Of a stretch of DNA of 31,265 nucleotides, positions 24,891-31,265 are shown one piece after another; the stretch's first letter is position 1, and every line of letters starts with the position of its first letter. The notes under the pieces are model-generated. The model saw only the letters and a list, made by a program, of their open reading frames with translations, was not told where the DNA came from and did not search any database. Source of the stretch: Pseudomonadota bacterium. Lineage in GTDB: Bacteria > Pseudomonadota > Gammaproteobacteria > Xanthomonadales > Xanthomonadaceae. The stretch spans positions 1 to 31,265 of the forward strand of contig JAFAFF010000085.1 of NCBI GenBank assembly GCA_023423605.1, in the 5' to 3' direction. The position numbers and the translations under genes were made by a program.

Positions 24891-26368
24891 GGTCCGGCTC
24901 CGGGAGCAGTGGCGGAAAGGTGCCACAGGTGCAGCACCGCATAGGCGCGCCACGGCCGCCAGGCCTGCGAGCGCGCTTCTGCCTGGCGTTCTGTCAGGCG
25001 TTTGTCCGGCGTTCCCAGCATCTGCTGCAGTACCAGGTCGCCGGCCGGGAAGGCATCCGGCTGGCCGAGCGCGCGCAATGCGATGTAGTGCGCGGTCCAC
25101 GCACCGATGCCGGGCAGGGCCGTACAGCGCGCGATGAAGTCTTCCAGGCGCTGGCCGACGTCGAAATCCAGCGCACCATCGGCACATGCCCGGGCAAGGG
25201 CCCGCAACGTCGCGGCGCGCGTGCGTGGCAGTCCGATCGATTCCAGGGGCGCGTCGGCCAGTAGTTCCGGGGCCGGGAACAGCCGGTCCAGGCCGTCCGG
25301 CATGCCCGGCAACGGTTGTCCGTGCGCCTGCACCAGCCGCCGTGCCAGCGTGGTCGCCGCGGCCACGCTCACCTGCTGTCCCAGCACGGCGCGGACGGCG
25401 ACCTCGAATCCATCCCAGCCGCCGGGCACGCGCAGTCCGGGGCGCTGGGCGATCCCCCGTGCCAGCAGCGGATCGGTCGCCAGCGTGGCATGTACCTGGC
25501 GGAGATCGGCATCCAGGTCGAACAGATGGCGGACGCGGTACACGATGCGCGGAATGTGGCGCGCGTCCACCCCGTCCAGATGCAGTTGCAGTTCATTGCG
25601 CCGCAGGTCGGCGCGGACCTGCAGCAGGCCCGGCCGGTCCGCCGGGCCGACCACGCGCTGGTAGCTGTCCGCCCTGATGCATTCGATGCCGGGAATCATG
25701 CGGCGATGCAGGAACTGCAGCATCAGGCCGAAATCCAGGGGCGGCCGGTAGGCCAGGCGCAACCGGTGTCCCTGGCCGCGGGCACTGTCCAGGCGCGCGG
25801 CCGGCAAGCGACGGATCGCGCTGGGCGGCATGCCGCAGCCAGCGGCGAAGGCATCATTGAAGCGGCGCAGGCTGTTGAAGCCGGACGCCAGGGCGACATC
25901 GGTGACCGGAAGATCGGTTTCGCCGAGCAGTTGCCTGGCCTGCAGCAGGCGCTGGGTGGCGTACAGCTGCAGCGGCGCCGCACCCAGCGAGGCGACGAAC
26001 AGCCGCTGCAGCTGGCGCGCGCCGATGCCCACCCGCTCTGCCAGCGCGGCCACGCTGCGTTCCTGCAGGAAGCCGGTCTGTATCAGTTCCAGGGCACGTT
26101 GCACGGTCTGCTGGCCATCGGGCTGGCACGCGGCGGGCGACAGTTCCGGCCGGCAGCGCAGGCACGGCCGGTAACCGGCCGCGGCAGCCGCTGCCGCGCT
26201 GGGGTAATAGCGGACATTGGCCGGCTTCGGCGGTGGCGCCGGGCAGACCGGCCGGCAGTAGATGCCGGTGCTGGAGACGGCGGTGTAGAACAGGCCGTCA
26301 AAGCGCGCATCGCGCGCCAGTCGGGCACGTTCGCAGGCGGCGATATCGAGGGCGGCAACGAAGGACAT
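24887..26368 (-). CDS. Ada sensor-AraC-AlkA fusion: methylation sensor and 3-methyladenine glycosylase
   Basis: This 493-residue protein fuses three functions. Residues 1-80 are an Ada metal-binding domain with C38, C42, C69 and C72 at the same positions as in E. coli Ada; C38 takes methyl groups from DNA phosphotriesters. Residues ~85-185 are an AraC helix-turn-helix. Residues ~205-490 are AlkA-like: an AlkA N-terminal region, then helix-hairpin-helix LPGIGAWTAHYIALRALG and the catalytic Asp of FPAGDLVLQQ. It should sense methylation, switch on its own operon and excise alkylated bases. The Ada methyltransferase domain is missing and is provided by the overlapping ogt. The start at 26368 lies 6 nt after TAGACT, without a ribosome-binding site, so a leaderless mRNA is likely. 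Confidence 0.95.
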   Translation of the reverse strand: MSFVAALDIAACERARLARDARFDGLFYTAVSSTGIYCRPVCPAPPPKPANVRYYPSAAAAAAAGYRPCLRCRPELSPAACQPDGQQTVQRALELIQTGFLQERSVAALAERVGIGARQLQRLFVASLGAAPLQLYATQRLLQARQLLGETDLPVTDVALASGFNSLRRFNDAFAAGCGMPPSAIRRLPAARLDSARGQGHRLRLAYRPPLDFGLMLQFLHRRMIPGIECIRADSYQRVVGPADRPGLLQVRADLRRNELQLHLDGVDARHIPRIVYRVRHLFDLDADLRQVHATLATDPLLARGIAQRPGLRVPGGWDGFEVAVRAVLGQQVSVAAATTLARRLVQAHGQPLPGMPDGLDRLFPAPELLADAPLESIGLPRTRAATLRALARACADGALDFDVGQRLEDFIARCTALPGIGAWTAHYIALRALGQPDAFPAGDLVLQQMLGTPDKRLTERQAEARSQAWRPWRAYAVLHLWHLSATAPGAGP

Positions 26369-26374
26369 GCGTAC

Positions 26375-26380
26375 AGTCTA
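26375..26380 (-). promoter_or_regulatory. Candidate -10 box of the ada-alkA/ogt operon
   Basis: TAGACT reads on the minus strand 6 nt before the ATG at 26368. Spacing and absence of a ribosome-binding site suggest a leaderless transcript. No convincing Ada box was found by eye. Confidence 0.45.
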
Positions 26381-26451
26381 GGCGTGCACGGTGCGTCGGG
26401 CTCGCCATTTTCAGACAACAATGCGGGTCCGTCGCCGCGGTTCAGGAAAGG

Positions 26452-26482
26452 TTGCCGCCACGGCGGGCGCAGGCCCTAGACT
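26452..26482 (+). promoter_or_regulatory. Candidate promoter for the ClpP-like lipoprotein gene
   Basis: TTGCCG (26452-26457), 19 bp, TAGACT (26477-26482), then 6 nt and the GTG at 26489. The -10 box and its spacing are identical to those of the divergent ada-alkA gene. Confidence 0.42.
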
Positions 26483-26488
26483 GGAGCG

Positions 26489-27712
26489 GTGTTTTCCAAC
26501 CGGTATGCCTGTTTCATGTTGCCCAGACGGTGGTTGCCCCTGTTGTGCCTGGCCCTGGCGGCGTGCAGCCAGCTGGAGAATCCCGGCAACGTCACCGCCA
26601 GCGAGGCGGCCACCCGCGCACCCAGCGCCGATGGTGACCACATGGTGTCGATCAACGTGGCCGACGCGCCGCCGCCTTCGCCGCCGCCACCGGGAAACCG
26701 TGCCGACCGGCCGTGGCCCGCAGCGGCGCTGGAAAACGGCAAGGCCTGGGTCAGCTGCAGCACCGAATACGCGACCGATCCGGGCGACGGCCGGGCCCTG
26801 GAAGGACTGCAGCGCGACCAGATCGAACAGGCACTGCAGCCCTGCACCGAGCGCGGCCTGATGCGTGTGCGCTACAGCGGCAAGATCAACCCTGGTTTCG
26901 CCGAGCTGGCCTGGCGGCTGGCCGCCGTCGCCGACGCGCTGGGCATCCGCAGGCGGATCCTGGACCTGGATTCCAGTGGTGGCCAGGTTGAATCGGCCAT
27001 TGTTGCCGGCGACAGCATCGGCGAATCCGGCTGGACCATCTGGGTACGCGAAGGGTCCATCTGCCACAGCGCCTGCGTGTTCGTACTGGCGGCCGGTGAC
27101 AACCGGCTGGTATCGGGCAAGGTGGGCATCCACCGGATGATGCGCATCAGTTCCAGGGCGACATCGCGGGCGGAGCTGAACCGCGAACTGCAGCAGGTGT
27201 ATGACGACGTCAAGGATTACCTGCAGCGCAATGGCGTGGCCGTCGGTGTCGCCGACCTGATGATGACCGTGCCCAACCGCAGCCTGCGGCTGTTGACCGC
27301 CGACGAGCTGCGCCAGTTCGGGCTGGACGGAACCAACGCCGTGCAGGACGATCTGGAAAGGATCCGGCAGATGCGTGCCTGCGGTGATGATTTCGTGCGT
27401 CGCAAGGATGCCTTCCTGGTGGCCTTCGACCAGCAGTGCAAGCGCGACGGCGCGGAACTGGAGGCGGTGAACGCCTGCGGCCAGGCACTGAAGGAACAGT
27501 TCGGTTTCCCGGATCCCGGCTGTCCCGAGGACAGTCCGTTGTCGGAGATCGACGTGGCGACCCTGCCGCCCGCGCCAGCCGACAGCGCGGCGGGACCGGC
27601 AGCGGGCGAGCCTCCGGCGGCGGGCGTGCCGACCAGCGATGGCCCTGAAGGTGCGCAGGCGGATGCGGAAAGCCGCGTGGATGTACCGCGCGCCGACGGG
27701 ACCGACCGTTGA
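26489..27712 (+). CDS. ClpP/crotonase-fold lipoprotein (COG3904-like)
   Basis: This 407-residue lipoprotein (lipobox LAAC, C26) has a Pro/Ala-rich linker (residues ~30-75) then a ClpP-like domain. The core is ILDLDSSGGQVESAIVAGDSI, ICHSACVFVLAAGDN with the candidate nucleophile S194, and KVGIHRMMR with H215, which fits a serine-protease type site, anchored in the periplasm. Two pairs of Cys are in the C-terminal half. A long Pro/Ala/Glu-rich tail follows from ~355. The start is uncertain: GTG at 26489 is chosen because TAGACT lies 6 nt before it, as in its divergent neighbour; ATG at 26516 also gives a full lipoprotein signal. It is divergent from the DNA alkylation operon. Substrate and partners are unknown. 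Confidence 0.8.
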   Translation: MFSNRYACFMLPRRWLPLLCLALAACSQLENPGNVTASEAATRAPSADGDHMVSINVADAPPPSPPPPGNRADRPWPAAALENGKAWVSCSTEYATDPGDGRALEGLQRDQIEQALQPCTERGLMRVRYSGKINPGFAELAWRLAAVADALGIRRRILDLDSSGGQVESAIVAGDSIGESGWTIWVREGSICHSACVFVLAAGDNRLVSGKVGIHRMMRISSRATSRAELNRELQQVYDDVKDYLQRNGVAVGVADLMMTVPNRSLRLLTADELRQFGLDGTNAVQDDLERIRQMRACGDDFVRRKDAFLVAFDQQCKRDGAELEAVNACGQALKEQFGFPDPGCPEDSPLSEIDVATLPPAPADSAAGPAAGEPPAAGVPTSDGPEGAQADAESRVDVPRADGTDR

Positions 27713-27739
27713 CGGGTGCCGGCCGGGGTGGCGTATGCT
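27709..27739 (+). promoter_or_regulatory. Candidate promoter of the DUF4019 gene
   Basis: TTGACG (27709-27714), 19 bp, TATGCT (27734-27739). The -35 box overlaps the stop codon of the preceding gene. The predicted leader is ~22 nt and contains AGAGG. Confidence 0.45.
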
Positions 27740-27768
27740 GGCGGGAAACCAACGTCGCAGAGGTAAGC

Positions 27769-28395
27769 ATGGAACGTTCCTCGCTGTCATCGCGCCCGGT
27801 AGCGGCGCCCGCGGTAACCCTGGACGACACGCCCGGTACGCGCGCAGGCCGGACAGGCCGGGGCATGAAACATGTTGCCTTGCTCTGCCTGCTGGTGATG
27901 CCCCTCGTGATCCAGGCACAGGACTCGACGATTAATCCTCGCCCGGATCCCGGCCTTTCGAGGCGCGGTTCTGCTTTAGACCAGAAAAGAGTGGACGAGA
28001 AGATGGCGCTCGCAAAGCAGGACGCGGAGATGAGCCGCGCCGCCCTGCAGGCGGCGCAACTGGTCGATGCCAACCGTACCGGCGAACTCTGGGATGGTGC
28101 ATCCAGCGTGGCCCGCAACGCGGTCATCCGCGAGGCCTTCGCCAGCCAGATCGCCGCTGCGCGGGGCAAGGTGGGTGCGCTGGTCAGCCGGGGCAAGCCC
28201 AGCGTCAGCCGCATGCGTTATGGCGCAGGCGCACCGGTGCCGGAAGGCACCTATGTCAACGTGGCATTTCCCACGCGTTTCGCCAACAGCCCGCAGCCGG
28301 TACGCGAACTGGTCAGTTTCCGCCTGGAGGATGACAAGGTGCTGCGCCTGGCCGGGTACGCGCTGACGCCGCCGGTGGCGTCGCCCTCGCGGTGA
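27769..28395 (+). CDS. Exported DUF4019 domain protein
   Basis: The C-terminal ~105 residues match DUF4019, a small periplasmic domain: LWDGASSVARNAVIREAFASQ, then GALVSRGKPSVSRMRYG, and EGTYVNVAFPTRFANSPQPVRELVSFRLEDDKVLRLAGYAL. A signal peptide (MKHVALLCLLVMPLVIQAQ) is encoded from 27865. The start is ambiguous: ATG 27769 has the ribosome-binding site AGAGG and would give a 208-residue protein with a 32-residue extension before the signal peptide; ATG 27865 would give a normal 176-residue precursor. I list the longer form for its ribosome-binding site, with the shorter form nearly as likely. The MAPEG gene follows 13 nt after the stop, so the two form an operon. Function is unknown. Confidence 0.75.
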   Translation: MERSSLSSRPVAAPAVTLDDTPGTRAGRTGRGMKHVALLCLLVMPLVIQAQDSTINPRPDPGLSRRGSALDQKRVDEKMALAKQDAEMSRAALQAAQLVDANRTGELWDGASSVARNAVIREAFASQIAAARGKVGALVSRGKPSVSRMRYGAGAPVPEGTYVNVAFPTRFANSPQPVRELVSFRLEDDKVLRLAGYALTPPVASPSR

Positions 28396-28408
28396 GGAGC
28401 ACGCCAGC

Positions 28409-28798
28409 ATGCCAACGGAACTGACCCTGCTGGCCTGGGCGATGCTGCTCGGGCTGGTGCACGTCCTGGCGACGTCCACTGCCGTCACCCGCGAACGAGG
28501 GATGGGCTGGAATGCGTCGGCGCGCGATGAACCGGCCAGGCCGCTGGGCCGCCTGGCTGGGCGGCTGTCGCGGGCGCAGGCGAATTTCTTCGAGACGTTC
28601 CCGTTCTTCGCGGCCGCGGCCATCGCCGTGGTGGTCGCCGGACGCAGCGATGCGACCACCGCGCTGGCCGCACAGGTCTATTTCTGGGCGCGCGTGGCAT
28701 ACCTGCCGCTGTATGCGGCGGGGATTCCGTACGTGCGCAGCCTGGTGTGGCTGGTATCGCTGGTTGCAGTGCTGGCGCTGGTGTTCGCCCTGCTGTAA
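28409..28798 (+). CDS. MAPEG family membrane protein
   Basis: This 129-residue protein has four hydrophobic helices and the MAPEG pattern (microsomal glutathione transferase-like), including the conserved stretch RAQANFFETFPFFAAAAIAVVVAG and the end AAQVYFWARVAYLPLYAAGIPYVRSLVWLVSLVAVL. Eukaryotic relatives conjugate glutathione or reduce lipid hydroperoxides; bacterial members of this short type have no assigned substrate. GAGGAG overlaps the stop of the DUF4019 gene and precedes the ATG by 9 nt, so these two genes are cotranscribed. It lies in the inner membrane. Confidence 0.88.
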   Translation: MPTELTLLAWAMLLGLVHVLATSTAVTRERGMGWNASARDEPARPLGRLAGRLSRAQANFFETFPFFAAAAIAVVVAGRSDATTALAAQVYFWARVAYLPLYAAGIPYVRSLVWLVSLVAVLALVFALL

Positions 28799-28890
28799 CG
28801 CATCGCTGGCGCGCTGCTGATCCAGATCAAGGCGGCCGCCACGGCATGCACGTTATGCTGGCCGGACAGTGACCCGGTGGAGCAGCATGC

Positions 28891-30072
28891 ATGCACAGGA
28901 CCGACGTGGTGGTGGTGGGCGCAGGCCCGACCGGGCTGTGTTTCGCCCGTGCCCTGGCCGATACCGGCCTGCGGGTATGCATGGTTGAACCGCAGCCGCG
29001 CCAGGCGCTGGCTGACGCGGCCTTCGATGGCCGCGAGATCGCGCTGACCCATGCGTCGCGACAGATCCTCGAACGCCTGCAGGTGTGGCAGCGGCTTCCG
29101 GCGGCGGACATCTCCGAACTGCGCGATGCCAGGGTAATGGACGGCGCGTCGCCGTTCGCGTTGAATTTCGCCAGCGAGCGTCGCGCGGGCGAACCGCTGG
29201 GCTGGCTGGTGCCCAATCACCTGATCCGTCGCGCCGCGTGGGACGCGGTGAAGGACCAGGCGGGCCTGCAGGTACTGGATGGCCGCCGGGTGGAATCGGT
29301 GGCAACCGTCGAAGCGGGCTGCTGCGTCGGCCTGGATGATGGCAGCAGCCTGCATGCGCGGTTGCTGGTGGCAGCCGACAGCCGCTTTTCCGGCACCCGG
29401 CGCCTGCTCGGCATCGGCGCGCGCATGCGCGATTTCGGCAGGTCCATGCTGGTCTGCCGGCTGCAGGTCGAACGCGAACACCACCATACCGCGTGGGAGT
29501 GGTTCGGCTATGGGCGTACCGTGGCCCTGCTGCCGCTCAACAACGGCCAGGCATCGGCGGTGGTCACGCTGCCGCCAGCGGATGTGGAAGCGTTGCTGGC
29601 AATGGATGATGCGACCGTTGGCGAGGCCATCACCGGCTTCTTCGGCCATCGGCTGGGACGCATGCAACCGCTTGCCCGTCCGCTCGCCTATCCGCTGGTC
29701 GGCGTCTACGCCCAGCAGTTCGTCGCCACGCGCGCGGCGCTGATCGGCGATGCAGCGGTCGGCATGCACCCGGTCACCGCGCATGGCTTCAACCTGGGGC
29801 TGGCCAGCCAGCAGCGGCTGGCCGACCTGCTCACCGCACGGCAGGCGCACGGTGGGGACATCGGTGATCCGACGATGCTTGCGCGCTACCAGCGCGGGCA
29901 TCGGCTGGCGTCGCGTCCGCTGTACGAGGCGACCAACGCCATTGCCCGTGTCTACAGCGACGACCGCGTGCCGGTGCGCCTGCTGCGCGCGGCGGGCCTG
30001 CGGCTGGCGCAGGGCGTGCGCCCGTTCCGGCGGCTGATCGCCCACCATCTGACCCAGCCGGCAGGCGCATAG
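28891..30072 (+). CDS. ubiM: FAD-dependent ubiquinone-type hydroxylase (UbiM-like)
   Basis: This 393-residue flavoprotein monooxygenase belongs to the UbiH/COQ6 family, which hydroxylates the quinone ring during ubiquinone synthesis. The FAD-binding site is VVVGAGPTG at residues 8-15; a second FAD block is [22 protein letters not shown] with G286 and D287. The stretch [12 protein letters not shown] plus [13 protein letters not shown] resembles UbiM, a broad-regiospecificity hydroxylase of some proteobacteria, more than UbiH or UbiF; I am moderately sure of that subfamily. GGAG precedes the ATG at 28891 by about 8 nt, and another ATG at 28887 is out of frame. A -10-like TATGCT is at 28854. It is a single gene. 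Confidence 0.85.
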   Translation: MHRTDVVVVGAGPTGLCFARALADTGLRVCMVEPQPRQALADAAFDGREIALTHASRQILERLQVWQRLPAADISELRDARVMDGASPFALNFASERRAGEPLGWLVPNHLIRRAAWDAVKDQAGLQVLDGRRVESVATVEAGCCVGLDDGSSLHARLLVAADSRFSGTRRLLGIGARMRDFGRSMLVCRLQVEREHHHTAWEWFGYGRTVALLPLNNGQASAVVTLPPADVEALLAMDDATVGEAITGFFGHRLGRMQPLARPLAYPLVGVYAQQFVATRAALIGDAAVGMHPVTAHGFNLGLASQQRLADLLTARQAHGGDIGDPTMLARYQRGHRLASRPLYEATNAIARVYSDDRVPVRLLRAAGLRLAQGVRPFRRLIAHHLTQPAGA

Positions 30073-30097
30073 GCGCGCCGGCAGGGAGGGGCCGGGC

Positions 30098-30319
30098 TCA
30101 GGCCAGCGCCAGCACGCGGATCAGGCTGTCGTTGAATTCCACCTGCTGGCCGGCGCGGATCTTGCAGGCCTTGCGCAGTTCCACCGCACCATCGACCCGT
30201 ACCAGGCCCTCGCCGATGGCCATCTTGGCTTCACCGCCACTGCTGACCAGATCGGTGAGCTTGAGCAGTTGCTTGAGCTCGACGTACTCGCCGTCCAGGT
30301 CGAATTCGAGGATCTGCAT
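30098..30319 (-). CDS. S4-domain RNA-binding protein (YbcJ-like)
   Basis: This 73-residue cytoplasmic protein is almost only an S4 RNA-binding fold: [50 protein letters not shown]. The alpha-L motif with SGGEAK and VRVDG matches YbcJ and similar stand-alone S4 proteins, which probably bind structured RNA, for example in the ribosome. The start at 30319 gives the family N-terminus ([17 protein letters not shown]), with AACGGGAC about 8 nt upstream. It converges with the UbiM-like gene 25 nt away and is divergent from the DEAD-box helicase, also an RNA protein. Confidence 0.9.
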   Translation of the reverse strand: MQILEFDLDGEYVELKQLLKLTDLVSSGGEAKMAIGEGLVRVDGAVELRKACKIRAGQQVEFNDSLIRVLALA

Positions 30320-30463
30320 GGGATGTCCCGTTGGAAAGGAGGGCCATTGTGCGGGCGCGGCGGACGCTTGCCCAGCGCTGCGGGGCATCCGGGCCAGGCG
30401 CTGCTGAACGGCAGGCGACCGGCGCTGCAAGCAGTGTTCATGCAACCTGCTGTATCCTCTGCA

Positions 30464-30484
30464 CTCGACGAAATCTCGACGAAA
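30464..30484 (+). repeat. Direct repeat in the helicase leader
   Basis: CTCGACGAAA occurs at 30464-30473 and 30475-30484. It would sit at the very 5' end of the leader if the TATCCT at 30453-30458 is the -10 box. It may be a regulator or RNA-binding site; no factor is named. Confidence 0.5.
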
Positions 30485-30542
30485 GCGCCAGGGCACGCGA
30501 TAGAAGGGCGCCCTACGCGCATACCACCCCCTTTTTATCCGC

Positions 30543-30560
30543 CTGCCACGTTCGTGGCAG
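30543..30560 (+). promoter_or_regulatory. Hairpin in the DEAD-box helicase leader
   Basis: An 8-bp stem, CTGCCACG with CGTGGCAG, loop TT, lies 17 nt before the helicase ATG, next to the GGAG ribosome-binding site. It may control translation, as with long leaders of cold-shock helicases. Confidence 0.5.
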
Positions 30561-30577
30561 TGCCTTCGGAGTTTCCC

Positions 30578-31265
30578 ATGTCCCAAGATACCCAGGCGCC
30601 GCTGCAGTTCGCGCAGCTCGGCCTGTCCGAGCCCGTCATGCAGGCCGTCAGCGCCGTTGGTTATGAAACCCCTTCGCCCATCCAGGCCGCGACCATTCCG
30701 GCGATGCTGGCGGGCCGCGATGTGCTGGGCCAGGCCCAGACCGGTACCGGCAAGACCGCGGCGTTCGCCCTGCCTGTGCTGTCCAACATCGACCTGCAGC
30801 AGGTGAAGCCGCAGGCGCTGGTGCTGGCGCCCACGCGCGAACTGGCCATCCAGGTGGCTGAGGCGTTCCAGACCTATTCCTCGAAGATCCCCGGTTTCCG
30901 CGTGCTGCCGGTCTACGGCGGACAACCCTATGGCCAGCAGCTGTCGGCGCTGCGCCGCGGCGTGCATATCGTGGTAGGCACCCCGGGCCGGGTGATCGAT
31001 CACCTCAACCGCGGCACCCTGGACCTGTCCGAGCTGAAGACGCTGGTGCTGGACGAAGCCGACGAGATGCTGCGCATGGGCTTCATCGACGATGTCGAAG
31101 CGGTGCTCAAGAAGCTGCCGGAGCAGCGTCAGGTGGCGCTGTTCTCCGCGACCATGCCGCCGGCCATCCGCCGCATCGCGCAGACCTACCTGCAGGATCC
31201 GGCGGAAGTCACCATCGCCAACAAGACCACCACCTCGGCCAACATCCGCCAGCGCTACTGGTGGG
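30578..31265 (+). CDS. DEAD-box RNA helicase (DeaD/CsdA type), 3' end outside window
   Basis: The 229 visible residues are the first RecA domain of an ATP-dependent RNA helicase involved in ribosome assembly and mRNA turnover, typically induced in the cold. In order: Q-motif region [26 protein letters not shown] (~11-36), Walker A AQTGTGKT (53-60), PTRELA (85-90), GTPGR (134-138), DEAD at 159-162 and SAT at 190-192. The end is cut by the window edge; the second domain and any C-terminal RNA-binding domain are not seen, so the exact paralogue cannot be given. GGAG is ~8 nt before the ATG. A leader of ~110 nt with a hairpin and a direct repeat precedes it. Confidence 0.93.
   Translation, partial: MSQDTQAPLQFAQLGLSEPVMQAVSAVGYETPSPIQAATIPAMLAGRDVLGQAQTGTGKTAAFALPVLSNIDLQQVKPQALVLAPTRELAIQVAEAFQTYSSKIPGFRVLPVYGGQPYGQQLSALRRGVHIVVGTPGRVIDHLNRGTLDLSELKTLVLDEADEMLRMGFIDDVEAVLKKLPEQRQVALFSATMPPAIRRIAQTYLQDPAEVTIANKTTTSANIRQRYWW

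Overview
The window is a chromosomal stretch of a high-GC gammaproteobacterium of the family Xanthomonadaceae, most likely Stenotrophomonas. The evidence is the family set (M2 ACE-like peptidase, NPP-type phosphodiesterase, a separate gcvP behind a glycine riboswitch), TAnnnT-type -10 boxes, and two GTAG/CTAC-bounded palindromic repeats that look like SMAG (Stenotrophomonas GTAG) REP elements. I see no rRNA, tRNA, insertion sequence, prophage or CRISPR array. Most of the window reads as ordinary core or near-core chromosome.

Layout, left to right. 1-2300: a PAS-AraC regulator and an amino-acid permease. 2315-2533: a very small secreted cysteine peptide with an internal duplication. 2890-6060: gcvP (glycine decarboxylase) with a tandem glycine riboswitch and a TATAAT box. 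6276-7957: a Bcr/CflA drug efflux pump and an unknown 130-residue protein. 7965-8061: a cluster of hairpin repeats. 8075-10036: an M2 peptidase lipoprotein. 10137-12514: a translationally coupled PAP2 phosphatase-EptA pair, probably for lipid A phosphate and phosphoethanolamine modification. 12897-14147: a DUF819 membrane protein. 14157-14225: a SMAG repeat that supplies the stop codon of a secreted PI-PLC-like protein (to 15493). 15902-17050: a secreted protein of unknown function. 17110-19415: CstA-type pyruvate/peptide transporter with its small partner YbdD. 19652-22928: two different pirins flanking a small periplasmic protein and aquaporin Z. 23016-23075: a second SMAG. 23081-24346: an NPP-like phosphodiesterase lipoprotein. 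24393-26368: a DNA alkylation repair operon (Ada sensor-AraC-AlkA fusion plus Ogt). 26489-28798: a ClpP-fold lipoprotein, a DUF4019 protein and a MAPEG protein. 28891-30072: a UbiM-like flavin hydroxylase. 30098-30319: an S4 RNA-binding protein. 30578 to the edge: a DEAD-box RNA helicase, cut by the window.

The functional groups that clearly work together are: riboswitch-gcvP (glycine sensing and cleavage); PAP2-EptA (cell-envelope charge, polymyxin response); CstA-YbdD (uptake during carbon limitation); and AdaA/AlkA-Ogt (alkylation sensing, base excision and direct reversal). The less familiar signals are the twin CX6C peptide, a PAP2 enzyme with Gln where the conserved His of its second motif is expected, mutually exclusive inverted repeats in front of cstA, four genes with TAnnnT exactly 6 nt before the start codon (a leaderless-mRNA signature), and an orphan intrinsic terminator near 2700 that may end an unannotated small RNA.
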